DNA of 64,000 nt, from contig CM075937.1 in the NCBI GenBank assembly GCA_038030265.1, forward strand, positions 37,676,198 to 37,740,197, given 5' to 3'. The stretch is from Corythucha ciliata (Eukaryota; Arthropoda; Insecta; Hemiptera; Tingidae). The notes under the pieces were generated by a model. The model searched no databases. It saw nothing but the letters and a program-made list of their open reading frames with translations, and was not told the origin of the DNA. Below, one piece after another: positions 45,880-57,499 of this stretch (position 1 is its first letter; every line of letters begins with the position of its first letter). The position numbers and the translations under genes are program-made.

Positions 45880-46755
45880 TGTTATTATGATGAAATTGGC
45901 ACAATATAGATGGAACCCTGTTATTTTTATTTAATCACTCATCACTGACTGAGCACTGACTAGCCCGAATCTGACTGATGCAATACGAAAACCAACTAGA
46001 CACGTGCTACTCGGTAGTTTTGTTCCCCGCCGACAAACCTACTTGGTCATCTAAAATTAACGGTCGTTTCCACTAGGTCAAATCATCGTGTGAGCAGTCA
46101 TATTCATTCATTATCTAACCGAGTCGACTGGGTTTGTTGTACCATAACCCGTTTACTCGGTAAAATCATCCGAAGGTAACTGAGAAGTAGTGGGGATTAT
46201 TCTCTTACTCGGGTAACGCAGCCGCCTCGCTGTCTTTAACCGAGTGCCACGGACTCGGTTGGTGCCTTATTTAACCAGATACTCGGTTATTATTCGTGTA
46301 ATTCACAGGTTCACTCGGTCATCATGGCTTATTGTGACCTAAAATTCGGTCAGTATTTGATTCAACGCAGTTAGACGGTCATTACTTGGTCAAAAAGTTC
46401 GGTTAACCCAACCAAGTTCAGTTTGACCGAGCCAAAAAACCGACTCGTTTTCCCAGTGCATGGGCTACAGGGATAATAAACAAGAAAGGGGATAATAAAA
46501 AAGAAATAATTCAATTTCTTGAACTATCATTCAACCAAACAAACATAAAACTTCACTTTTAATGTTTTAGTGCATTTCATTCTGAAAATGCACTATTGGT
46601 CTCGTCGTGATGGTGGCAAACATGGGTCATGTCATGTTTTTTTCACGTTTCAGAACCTCTAGAACACGAATTCAGTGGTCTTCAGGATTCATATATTATA
46701 TACTTCTATACATATATTTATTGATTGATTTATTTATAATATTATGGCCGTTTTC

Positions 46756-47200
46756 TTCTTAGCACGATAACTCTCGAAGAAATAAATTTAGCGGAACGCG
46801 CTTTGTTACAAAAATCAGTAGTCATAAGACCCCGGTCGGTATTGCATTTGGGCCAAATCGGTCGAGGTGGAAGGGGGGGGGGGAATAGGGGTTGAATTGG
46901 TCACAAAATCACTATAAATCACCAGTTGATTCTAGAAGCATCATATTCGGTACGTATACTCCATTTTAGGGTAGCCTTTGATTCCCATTTTATTTTTTGA
47001 AAAAGTCGAAGGGGAATGGGTGTTGCCCCTGGAGTGGAAGTAAGCGTGTGGTCTTGTTAGCACGATAACTCTCGAAGAAATCAATTTAGCCGAACGCGCT
47101 TTGGCGTTGATTCTAGAAGCATTATATTCGGTACGTATACTCCTTGTTATAGTAGCCTTTGATTCCCATTTTAATTTTTCGAAAAAGTCAAGGTGGTGGG
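46756..47200. repeat. Tandem partial repeats (agcacgataactctcgaaga)
   Basis: Two copies of agcacgataactctcgaaga with the following aatttagcggaacgcgc (about 46760 and 47059), and two copies of gattctagaagcatc/tatattcggtacg (about 46928 and 47106), alternate in this block. The same layout recurs at about 56610-57040 in unit 2. It is non-coding. Confidence 0.7.
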
Positions 47201-47639
47201 GGTGGTCCTTGCAGTGTAGAAGTGTAAAAATAGCGTTGAACTTCACTAGTTCATCTTAGCGCTCTAAAATTCGACTCAATAATTTAGTGTAACGAAAGCC
47301 CTGGGTTCCATTGAGATTTATCGAAAACTTTGATGGGGGATGAAATTTCAAAAAATCGCTTAAATTCACACGTTTAGGTATTATAAAATACGGCACAAAA
47401 ATTTAATGTAACAAAGCCCTTGGAAAACTACCGAAACTTTTCGACATTTTTGAAGAGAGGGTGGTGAAAATAGAGGAAGAAGTTCGGCTTAATGAAACAA
47501 ATTATGGTATCAAAATTATTACTTCTGGGACGGCTTAGGGTATCCGTATACGAAATGAAATGCACTCTTTCCGACCGCCAGCTGCCGGAGCGAAATTTAA
47601 CTACTTAAAACACCAGCTACAATAGAAGACAGGACAGAA

Positions 47640-48255
47640 ACGTCTCCGTGTGTACACGGCTTTACTGGTTTTTTCCACTGGGGCCGAAATGAAAGAATCT
47701 GTTGGGCGAATTATACGGAACCCATCTCTGAAAGGTTTGTGCATCTTTTGAAGTGCATACAATTTAGGTGCATTGGGATTGGGATTAATATATTCCCCTG
47801 AAAGTAACTCCCTTTCTGTGAAAAGAAATTGCATTGTCTTTTAACACTTTTCTCACTTCTTTTTGGCATTTCTCAGTTGGGTCTTGGCGAGCAAGCTGAA
47901 ACCACTGTCTCGAAGGAATTCTTCAGTCCTGGTTACATACTGTGATCTGTCCATTACTACAGAGGTGTTACCCTTATCTTCCTTTAAAATTACCAAACCA
48001 TTGTCATCGATTTCTTTTTTAGAGCATGTATCAATTTTTGGTCTTTGCTTTGACTGGTGTCCCCTGGAGCGTGTTCAATGAATTGTCTTATTGCTGCTGA
48101 GCATTCCTCTTTTTCTTCCCCCTCCTTGACACCGCACACTCTATTGAAGCGGTCAATTTTAATAAATCATTCTTCGTAATGCTTTGGTGAACTTAAAACC
48201 TTTATTTAACAGATCGTTTTCTTCGTCGGTAAAAATAAAAATAACAGTCCCTCCA
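47640..48255 (-). pseudogene. Penelope-like retroelement N-terminal fragment, copy 1
   Basis: Read on the minus strand from 48255: ENDLLNKGFKFTKALRR, then EECSAAIRQFIEHAPGD, a frame change, DNGLVILKEDKGNTSVVMDR and SQYVTRTEEFLRDSGFSLL, another frame change (DPTEKCQKEVRKVLKDN), then NPNAPKLYALQKMHKP and EKTSKA. These are the conserved N-terminal and RT-finger motifs of Penelope-like proteins (ADKGN and P-K-L-Y-x-L-x-K-x-H-K-P). It stops at about 47657, where gtgtacacacggagacg begins, apparently another transposon's terminus. At least two frameshifts make it non-functional. Confidence 0.8.
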
Positions 48256-48259
48256 ATGC

Positions 48260-48900
48260 ACGCTTATCTTCTCTTGTGCTTATCTTCTCTTGCGCTTATC
48301 TTCGCTTATCCCCCTTTGTGTTGCCCCTTAGGGAGAAAAATTGTTAGGCTCTGCGTCCTCTCGATTGAATAGAGTTAGTACAGACAACAAAGTGTGAAAC
48401 TGATGCAAACAATGTAACTGACCAGTCTAGTCTGACTCAAATTTTCGTGTAAGTTGTTAACGTTATTTATTTATTATTTTTATGGATTTAATGACCCCCC
48501 CTTTTTTAGTGTAGGTTTGTAAACAAAAACACTGAGGATCCCTCCAAGTAGGCGAAAAGCTATTGTTTTTTCAAAATAAATACTATTATTCGTTGGGAGA
48601 CAACAACATTCAAAAATTTGTCATCAGCGAACTCAACAACATTGACCCTAAGAACATCTTACGATGAAAAATGAAAGTTCACCGATTGAGCCAACTTCTG
48701 AGGGAGTGGGACTTTTTTGTGCATCCCCCGCTTTGATAACAACTCTGAAACAGCGCCTGTATATGAAGTCGAATAACGAAAATGCCGTACTCGGTTCAAT
48801 TGCCGGACTGATGAGACCAGGACCGAGTAGCTCTGATGGCTGGCTGAAGGTCTGAGGTCGAAACGGAGACTGAACCACACGTTCGATGCAGTTTTTTAAT
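48260..48900. other. Non-coding segment repeated three times (also 49990-50600, 58120-58730)
   Basis: The open frames here (63-76 aa on both strands, centred on 48664, 50366 and 58493) are identical in all three places only because the DNA was duplicated recently. No family resemblance, splice sites or codon signal favours either strand. Confidence 0.55.
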
Positions 48901-48932
48901 AACGAAAATGTTCGTGAACATTTAAAAGTATT

Positions 48933-50640
48933 GGTGGTGGGGGTGGTCCTTGCAGTGTAGAAGTGTAAAAATAGCGTTGAACTTCACTAGTTCATCTTAG
49001 CGCTCTAAAATTCGACTCAATAATTTAGTGTAACGAAAGCCCTGGGTTCCATTGAGATTTATCGAAAACTTTGATGGGGGATGAAATTTCAAAAAATCGC
49101 TTAAATTCACACGTTTAGGTATTATAAAATACGGCACAAAAATTTAATATAACAAAGCCTTGGAAAACTACAGAAACTTTTCGACATTTTTGAAGAGAGG
49201 GTGGTGAAAATAGAGGAAGAAGTTCGGCTTAATGAAACAAATTATGGTATCAAAATTATTACTTCTGGGACGGCTTAGGGTATCCTTATACGGAATGAAA
49301 TGCACTCTTTTCGACCGCTAGCTGCCGGAGCGAAATTTAACTACTTAAAACACCAGCTACAATAGAAGACAGGACAGAAACGTCTCCGTGTGTACACGGC
49401 TTTACTGGTTTTTTCCCACTGGGGCCGAAATGAAAGAATCTGTTGGGCGAATTATACGGAACCCATCTCTGAAAGGTTTGTGCATCTTTTGAAGTGCATA
49501 CAATTTAGGTGCATTGGGATTGGGATTAATATAAAGTAACTCCCTTTCTGTGAAAAGAAATTGCATTGTCTTTTAACACTTTTCTCACTTCTTTTTGGCA
49601 TTTCTCAGTTGGGTCTTGGCGAGCAAGCTGAAACCACTGTCTCGAAGGAATTCTTCAGTCCTGGTTACATACTGTGATCTGTCCATTACTACAGAGGTGT
49701 TACCCTTATCTTCCTTTAAAATTACCAAACCATTGTCATCGATTTCTTTTTTAGAGCATGTATCAATTTTTGGTCTTTGCTTTGACTGGTGTCCCCTGGA
49801 GCGTGTTCAATGAATTGTCTTATTGCTGCTGAGCATTCCTCTTTTTCTTCCCCCTCCTTGACACCGCACACTCTATTGAAGCGGTCAATTTTAATAAATC
49901 ATTCTTCGTAATGCTTTGGTGAACTTAAAACCTTTATTTAACAGATCGTTTTCTTCGTCGGTAAAAATAAAAATAACAGTCCCTCCAATGCACGCTTATC
50001 TTCTCTCCCCCCCCCTTTGTGTTGCCCCTTAGGAGAGAAAAATTGTTAGGCTCTGCGTCCTCTCGATTGAATAGAGTTAGTACAGACAACAAAGTGTGAA
50101 ACTGATGCAAACAATGTAACTGACCAGTCTAGTCTGACTCAAATTTTCGTGTAAGTTGTTAACGTTATTTATTTATTATTTTTATGGATTTAATGACCCC
50201 CCCTTTTTTAGTGTAGGTTTGTAAACAAAAACACTGAGGATCCCTCCAAGTAGGCGAAAAGCTATTGTTTTTTCAAAATAAATACTATTATCCGTTGGGA
50301 GACAACAACATTCAAAAATTTGTCATCAGCGAACTCAACAACATTGACCCTAAGAACATCTTACGATGAAAAATGAAAGTTCACCGATTGAGCCAACTTC
50401 TGAGGGAGTGGGACTTTTTTGTGCATCCCCCGCTTTGATAACAACTCTGAAACAGCGCCTGTATATGAAGTCGAATAACGAAAATGCCGTACTCGGTTCA
50501 ATTGCCGGACTGATGAGACCAGGACCGAGTAGCTCTGATGGCTGGCTGAAGGTCTGAGGTCGAAACGGAGACTGAACCACACGTTCGATGCAGTTTTTTA
50601 ATAACGAAAATGTTCGTGAACATTTAAAATAATTGGTGGA
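48933..50640. repeat. Internal tandem duplication, copy 2
   Basis: This is a near-identical repeat of 47192-48932, with a 9 nt loss near 49533 and a contraction of the cttatcttctct stretch near 50000. Its right edge continues into the single-copy sequence shared with unit 2 (about 58770). Confidence 0.88.
49372..49987 (-). pseudogene. Penelope-like N-terminal fragment, copy 2
   Basis: This is the same fragment with the same frameshifts as at 47640-48255, arising from the internal tandem duplication. It has lost 9 nt near 49533 within the NPNPN-coding stretch and gained one base in the ttttcccact stretch near 49414. Confidence 0.8.
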
Positions 50641-51280
50641 GGGGGGGGGTTCAGTACGGAAAAATGGTAATGGTCATAGATAATTTCCCTGTAGAATGAA
50701 GAACCCCCTCCCCTGTGTGGAAAAAGGGGTCTTTTTCCTGTTCCACTAAGGAAAAACTTTAAAGTCGTAAAAACTTAGTTGAAAAAATCTCGCAAATTTT
50801 CCAATCGAACATATTTGTCTCTTCGATTTCTCATGCCAAGAGAGCAATTTACCCCACCATTCAAGCTTGGCAAAAAAAAAAAAAAAAAACAGTGAATCAG
50901 GGGGGGGGGGGCTCCCATTGAAAATTATTTGCGAGCAGTGATTCTCTTCCTCTTCAAACACGGACGTCATAACTGCACGTTTCCTATTCCTAATGCTTTT
51001 TCGACACAAAGTTGCGAAATTTACTGGCGGGGGGAGGGGTTAATTTTTCTTCGCCTGTCATAGTAGCACTGCAGCAGGGGGTCAGGACAAAATTGACCTT
51101 GGTGGATGATTGAAAAAAAAAAAAATAATCGGTTGTCTTTTTACAATACACGCCTCATGATATAAAACCATTAATTTTCGTGGTAATCGTTCTGTTGGCT
51201 TAACGAATTTAAACTCGACTTACTATACTGAGGAACTTCCTATGTTTAGTATAACAAAAATAAAATGTTGAAGGTAAAGG

Positions 51281-52734
51281 TCAATCGAGGCATAATTTCT
51301 TAATCGAACCGTCCAAACCAAAATACGGATTGCTGAATTTCTTCCCTTCGGGCCTTTTACTGTCGTCGATCGTTTCGCTCCACTCGTTCTTGAAGAGATC
51401 CCTTTTGGTAAGGGCGAGCTGTCGCCACGATCCTACTGGGACGAAAGTGGAAATTGGTATGACGTTGCGTTATATACAATACGAAAAAAAAAAAATGTTT
51501 CGAGTGCGATTTTTTTACCGTATATTGAGTCGAGCGAGGGTGACGAACCACCGAAATCATCGGGCAAAATTTCTGTCGGCACCCATTCTTTTAAAATTTC
51601 CGGACCGGAGGATGTGACAAGAAGCTGTTAGAACGATGAAATGTTGTGAGTGAGTGAATTTTTCGTTGTGTGCTGCTACTTACCCTTTGCTTTAATTTCT
51701 CCGCTAGAAATGGTTTAACTAAATAATTCGTAGCGGCCTCCATGGCTGGAGAAGCGTTCACGTAGACGAGTTTTAACATTCGAAAGGGATAGGCCTCCTG
51801 AAAAAAAAACAATTTTGTTTTTTTGTTTTCTGGTTTATTGAACGTTTGAAAAAACCAGCACGGGACCTGAATTAAGTAGAAAACATCCCTCGCCAGGCTT
51901 GGACTCAGATGAATCAACATGTCCGGTGAGCTTCCCTTCAAGTCAGTCATAGCGATGTACCCAGACGATGAGATCTCCGGTTGTCGCATGGCTAGTTCAA
52001 AAAGTTGAAACATGGCTCGAAAAACGCCGGTAAATGTGCCCGCGAAAGGGCCGACAATTCGAGCGTAGTAAATTCGAGTACTGTCGGGGCAGGATTTTGG
52101 AAATATCATGGACTGCCTGTGTGGGGAAAATGAATGAGACGAGAGAGAGAGAAATAAAACGAAGAAGAAAGATTGGAAAGAGCACTTGAACTTACACGAA
52201 TTTAGAGACCTCTTCGGTCAATACATCATCCGGATCGAAACTGCTGAAAATGCTCTGACAAGCAGACCTAGTGCTGTAGTAAGCGTCTATCTTCTTTTTA
52301 CTTTTTTCAAGGCTTCCTTTGCAACCAGTTAGGAAGCGAATAAGAAAGAAGTCATCCTCTGAATTTGGGAAAATGTAAAACTGTGTCAAATGAAGCGTTA
52401 AGCGCTTGCAATAAATAATCTTTAAGCATTGCAGGGGGGGGGGGTTGTATAATTCGCCAGTTATTCAGCTGGTAAAAAATGTTGGCATCGAGGAACTGCA
52501 CCGGTTGGCAGGGGGAGGAGGTAAAACATACTGTGCTCAAATACAACGTTAGATTACTGGAAAAGAAAAATACTCACCTTTTAGCCGAGATGAAGGCAGA
52601 TGATGTTGCTCCTCGAGCCACGATCGCAGCATCTTCACATCTTCCATCAACTGGTTTCTACTGTAGTTAATTTTTTTGAGACCGGCAACTTCTTCGTCAT
52701 CACTCAGAGGAATTAACGGTTGAATTTGAGTCAT
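51281..52734 (-). CDS. CRAL-TRIO domain protein, alpha-tocopherol-transfer-protein-like (copy 1)
   Basis: Six exons on the minus strand join in frame to 314 aa: 52578-52734, 52196-52358, 51867-52116, 51684-51797, 51519-51624, 51281-51435. Junctions use GT-AG with phases 1, 2, 0, 0, 1; introns are 219, 79, 69, 59 and 83 nt. Residues 1-52 (MTQIQPLIPLSDDEEVAGLK start) form the acidic N-terminal helix. Residues 53-106 (EDDFFLIRFLTGCKGSLEKS) are the CRAL-TRIO N-terminal domain. Residues 107-260 form the lipid-binding Sec14-like fold, with GYIAMTDLKGSS, EAYPFRMLKLVYVNASP (191-207) and PDDFGG (249-254). The tail has NPYFGLDGS (300-308). Such proteins bind and move hydrophobic ligands (tocopherol, retinoids, phosphoinositides) in the cytosol; the ligand here is unknown. 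Intron 3 has a weak donor (GTCCCG). No stop or frameshift is seen. Confidence 0.9.
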
Positions 52735-53462
52735 TTTTTTTTAATTTGACGGAAAAAAACAGCTGAAGAAAGCGCTACAATCTACGTTCAGAATGAAACT
52801 AATCCCTCAAAATCGTTTCTTCTTTGGGCCACCGAAATCAAGAACCCCTCTTATTCATGAATTAAACATCGAATGGTTTTTTTTTCTTAACGATTTCATC
52901 AATAATCAACGAGATAATTGCAAAAACATTTTAATCCACGCGCGCTTCCCGGTTGGGGGTTCACAGATTGGGATTTGCAAGAAGCAACAGAATATGCGAA
53001 CGTTTCTGACCGATTTCTAATTCTAAAAATATCTCACAAAGGTTTCACTCATACGAACGACATGCTACAATACAAATAAAAGAGTTTTTTTTTACAGTAT
53101 TTACCACAAGTAATCCTCTTTTTGTTGTTTTGGAGAGGGGAAATGGCTAAGTAGTACCCCCATCTTGTGGAGGAGAGACAATTGATGAAGGGGGGGGGCT
53201 GTCAGTGACATTAAATAAGATCAATTTAATCTTGCTGTGTAAATTTCATAGAGGAAATCCACTCGGGAAATTACGCTCATTGTTTTGATAATAGCATCAA
53301 TTTCCATGAAAACCCACGTCGACTAGAGTACAATGGCGTGTGAAATGATACACGCGAGAAAAATAGAATTGGATAATACAACTAACGAGGGAGGGGGGGG
53401 TGTATACGAAGAAACTAAAATCGTCATTTATCATAAAACAATACAACTCATAGCATTTTTTA

Positions 53463-53577
53463 TTTACATGAAATTCTGCTCCAGAGCAATTCATTTCCAC
53501 CGTCTTCTTTATTAAAATTTGTTTTAATTCAGAGGACGAGTGGAAATGAACTGCTCTGAAGCAGAATTTTACGTAAA
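53463..53577. repeat. Long hairpin upstream of CRAL-TRIO copy 1
   Basis: Arms 53463-53509 and 53531-53577 are imperfect complements of about 47 nt (gaaattctgctccagagc against gctctgaagcagaatttt) with a loop of about 21 nt. The size and mismatches suit a small MITE or hairpin RNA. It is present again in unit 2. Confidence 0.65.
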
Positions 53578-53939
53578 TGGAAAACAAACACTAAGAAACA
53601 AAGAATAAGGTCCGAATTCATAGAAGGCACGAATCCAGAAGGGGGCCACAGAGTGAGGGGGCTCACCCTCTTGGAATCGGGGTACTATTGCTAAAACATT
53701 GTCACCACCACCACAAATTATTCGGTCCCACTCTCTCAAAGTTACCGGTTTGAGCCTGCAGAAATGGTTCATGAATCCCTAACACTCAGCTATGTTCAAC
53801 ATTGGGGGGGGGGAGCAAAAATGTTTCCAAACGATTTTCCAAGGAAGAGGAAATACCCCCTCACCACACCCTCACAACAATAAAAGCATAATTACGCAGC
53901 AATAGGCGTGATTATTCGCTACCACGGAAAGGAAGTGGA

Positions 53940-54500
53940 TGATTCCTGAGTTACCGCGTGCGAGACGTAACGTCGGAATTTGTGGCTTTCTCCCCTGCAT
54001 AGAACCCAATTTCGTGGTTCAGCCCATTCAAACGCCGAATTTAGCTGATTTGACACTCATAAAATATCAATTTCGCGAGTTTTACTCAGTCAAAATGCCG
54101 ATTTGCTGGATTGACTCGCTTTAAAAGCCAATTTTGCTTGGTTGTCCCGATAAAAAATTCAACAGGTTATGGGTCCTTCAAAACAGTTAATCTGTTTAAC
54201 CTTGCGTGATTTGGTCAGGACAGCGCCCTGACGATAAACCGCAAAATTGCAACACTTTGGAGGCAAATATCCGTGAAATTTGGAGCTTCCTGTAGTTCCT
54301 GTCTTAATTTCACGGTGTTGCACGATTCACGCCTCAATTTCGAGAATTATAAAGTTTAGAGGATTTTGTTTAGTGTGCGGATGCCGGGACACAACTGCGC
54401 TCAAAGGCCTGGCAAGTGTAGCCAAAAAATCACATCTCTCGGGGCCAAAGACTACGAAATTCCAAGTTTACGGTCTTGATTTTATCAAAATCCAAAGTCT
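53940..54500 (+). repeat. Family C/E repeat block, unit 1
   Basis: C-type units (aatttcgcgagttttactca, ccaattttgcttggttg) grade into E-type units (cgcaaaattgcaacactttg, tacgaaattccaagttta). The duplicate is at 61915-62495. Confidence 0.65.
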
Positions 54501-54514
54501 GTAATAATAATTTT

Positions 54515-54990
54515 TTATTGATTTTTAGCCGCGAATTATTGGTTTTCCTTAATTTTATCCGCGAATCAGCGCTCTTTCCTCATTTTGCTGTGGATTAACA
54601 AATTTTTTTCATTTTCGGTTACGAAGTTGCCTTGAGAAGCGACGAATTGTCGATATTTTCATTTTCACCGCAATTTAGCATTTTTTTCCACTCTCCAGCG
54701 TCTAGCGCTTCTTCTCAATTTTATCAGTGAGTTTGCGTTTTTTCTCCAATTTTTGCCGTGAAGTCGTGTTTTTCCTGGCTTTATCCGCTAAAATGAACAA
54801 TTTTACCCAATTCTATCCATTAATTGGCGCTTTTTCTTAATTTTACCGCGGATTAGTAATTTCCTTCACTTTTACTTCCATGTTCCTTACAGGAATGGAA
54901 TTATGGGCGAATCGGTGTTTTCGTAATTTTAGCGGTGAATTAGCGTTCTTACTCACTTAATCCGCGGAATTAGCGTTTTGTCCTAATGTC
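54515..54990 (+). repeat. Family D array, + orientation, unit 1
   Basis: tttagccgcgaattattgg-type units run up to about 54990. Within 30 nt the same family continues reversed. The duplicate is at 62515-62995. Confidence 0.75.
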
Positions 54991-55009
54991 ATTATTGAAT
55001 AATTAATCT

Positions 55010-55765
55010 GAAGTTGAGTGAATGAAGGTGAGCTGAAATTGAGGAAAATGCAAATGTGTGGCTAAAATGGAGGAAAATCGCTTATGTAAGCGATAGAAAC
55101 GTTACTGCGCTGATAAAATTGAGAAAAAGCTCTGAACCCACGGCTAAAACTGGGGAAAATAACTAAATTCCTGCTTAAATGGAAAAAAACGCAAATAAGT
55201 AGCTTCCGTTCAAGGCTAAAACTAAACAAAAAACGCTAATCCTAACAGAAATTGAAGGAAAAAATGCCAATTCGTGGCTAAAATTGAGAAAGTGCGCGAA
55301 TGCACAGGTAATCCGCGGCTGAAATTGAGAAAACGTTAGAAACGCTTATACGCAGCTAAATTGAAATAATAAAAAAGCTAATTTGCTGCTAAAATAGGGG
55401 AACATTAGTAATTCGCCGATAAAGTGTGTTAAAATTTCCAATTCAAATATGCGTCTTCTCGCCTTCCAAGGGCAACTTTGTGGCTAAAATTGAGAAAAAC
55501 TGCAAATTCATGACTATTAATAAAATAACAAAACCAAACACTGATTCGTGGCTAGAACTGAGAAGAAACGCCAAACGTAAAACGTAAAACGTAAATAGAT
55601 AATCAAAACGTATCAATAGCTAAACGTAAAACAAAATTGCTAATGCGGTGCTGAAATGTAAAAGAACCCATTGTAATTTGCGGCTAGTATTGAAAAAAAA
55701 CAATAATTAGGCTGAAAAGGTTAATTTTCAGCCTAAATTTAAAAAAAAGTGATAAAGGTCCTTAA
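55010..55765 (-). repeat. Family D array, - orientation, unit 1
   Basis: Reverse-complement D units (ctaaaattgagaaa, cgctaat) extend to the G-run at 55787. With 54515-54990 they form a head-to-head inverted pair, as at 21.4-23.4 kb. Confidence 0.75.
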
Positions 55766-57499
55766 GGTGGAAGGTCCTTTTTTGTGGGGGGGGGGGGCAA
55801 AACTCTGACTAGCCCGAATCTGACTGATGCAATACGAAAACCAACTAGACACGTGCTACTCGGTAGTTTTGTTCCCCGCCGACATACCTACTTGGTCATC
55901 TAAAATTAACGGTCGTTTCCACTAAGTCAAATCATCGTGTGAGCAGTCATATTCATTCATTTTCTAACTGAGTCTACTGGGTTTGTTGTACCATAACCCG
56001 TTTACTCGGTAAAATCATCCGAAGGTAACTGAGAAGTAGTGGGGATTATTCTCTTACTCGGGTAACGCAGCCGCCTCGCTGTCTTTAACCGAGTGCCACG
56101 GACTCGGTTGGTGCCTTATTTAACCAGATACTCGGTTATTATTCGTGTAATTCACAGGTTCACTCGGTCATCATGGCTTATTGTGGCCTAAAACTCGGTC
56201 AGTATTTGATTCAACGCAGTTAGACGGTCATTACTTGGTCAAAAAGTTCGATTAACCCAACCAAGTTCACTTTGACCGAGCCAAAAACCAACTCGTTATC
56301 CCAGTGCATGGGCTACAGGGATAATAAACAAGAAAGGGGATAATAAAAAAGAAATTATTCAATTTCTTGAACTATCATTCAACCAAACAAACATAAAACT
56401 TCACTTTTAATGTTTTAGTGCATTTCATTCTGAAAATGCACTATTGGTCTCGTCGTGATGGTGGCAAACATGGGTCATGTCATGTTTTTTTCACGTTTCA
56501 GAACCTCTAGAACACGAATTCAGTGGTCTTCAGGATTCATATATTATATACTTCTATACATATATTTATTGATTGATTTATTTATAATATTATGGCCGTT
56601 TTCTTCTTAGCACGATAACTCTCGAAGAAATAAATTTAGCGGAACGCGCTTTGGTACAAAAATCAGTAGTCATAAGACCCCGGTCGGTATTGCATTTGGG
56701 CCAAATCGGTCGAGGTGGAAGGGGGGGGATAGGGGTTGAAATGGTCAAAAAATCACTACAAATCACCAGTTGATTCTAGAAGCATCATATTCGGTACGTA
56801 TACTCCATTTTAGAGTAGCCTTTGATTCCCATTTTAATTTTTTGAAAAAGTCGAAGGGGAGGGGGTGTTGCTCCCGGAGTGGAAGTAAGCGTGTGGTCTT
56901 GTTAGCACGATAACTCTCGAAGAAATCAATTTAGCGGAACGCTCTTTGGCGTTGATTCTAGAAGCATTATATTCGGTACGTGTACTCCATGTTATAGTAG
57001 CCTTTGATTCCCATTTAAATTTTTCGAAAAAGTCAAGGTGGTGGGGGTGGTCCTTGCAGTGTGGAAGTGTAGAAATAGCGTTGAACTTCACTAGTTCATC
57101 TTAGCGCTCTAAAATTCGACTCAATAATTTAGTGTGAACGAAAGCCCTGGGTTCCATTGAGATTTATCGAAAACTTTGATGGGGGAGGGTGAAATGTGGA
57201 TGAAATTTCAAAAAATCGCTTAAATTCACACGTTTAGGTATTATAAAATACGGCACAAAAATTTAATGTAACAAAGCCCTTGGAAAACTACCGAAACTTT
57301 TCGACATTTTTGAAGAGAGGGCGGTGAAAATAGAGGAAGAAGTTCGGCTTAATGAAACAAATTATGGTATCAAAATTATTACTTCTGGGACGGCTTAGGG
57401 TATCCTTATACGGAATGAAATGCACTCTTTCCGACCGCTAGCTGCCGGAGCGAAATTTAACTACTTAAAACACCAGCTACAATAGAAGACAGGACAGAA

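Larger units (their letters stand above)
41518..46458. mobile_element. DNA transposon with CACTGGGA ends and ACTCGGTT-rich subterminal repeats
   Basis: The ends are inverted (CACTGGGAGAAAAAACAG at 41518; CACTGGGAAAACGAGTC as complement at 46458). Both inner flanks (41540-41930 and 46000-46440) are full of short ACTCGGTTAA / AACCAAGT repeats in both orientations. CACTR ends with subterminal short repeats resemble the CACTA/EnSpm group; that placement is inference. About 0.4 kb of probable element interior remains on each side of a nested hAT-type insert (42391-45605), including a putative exon at 45813-45879. The right end was copied again in the large duplication (55850-56310). Confidence 0.7.
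47192..48932. repeat. Internal 1.74 kb tandem duplication, copy 1
   Basis: The block starting ggtggtgggggtggtcc at 47192 restarts at 48933. Unit 2 has only one such block. The junction falls in a ggtggNggggg match shared by both ends, so unequal exchange or slippage at microhomology is likely. Confidence 0.88.
45957..55759. repeat. Large direct tandem duplication, unit 1 (about 9.8 kb)
   Basis: Sequence from actagcccgaatctgactga (about 45957) to about 55759 corresponds in the same order and orientation to 55806-63719. It contains the right end of the CACTG transposon, Penelope-like remnants, a complete CRAL-TRIO gene, a hairpin and arrays of families C, E and D. It exceeds unit 2 mainly by an internal 1.7 kb tandem duplication (47192-50640) and about 175 nt at 53705-53882. 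The link to unit 2 contains a G-run (55787-55798). Confidence 0.9.

Noticed and set aside
48664..48855. 63 aa frame preserved identically at three loci
   Set aside because: Identity is explained by recent DNA duplication, since the antisense frame and flanks are equally conserved.
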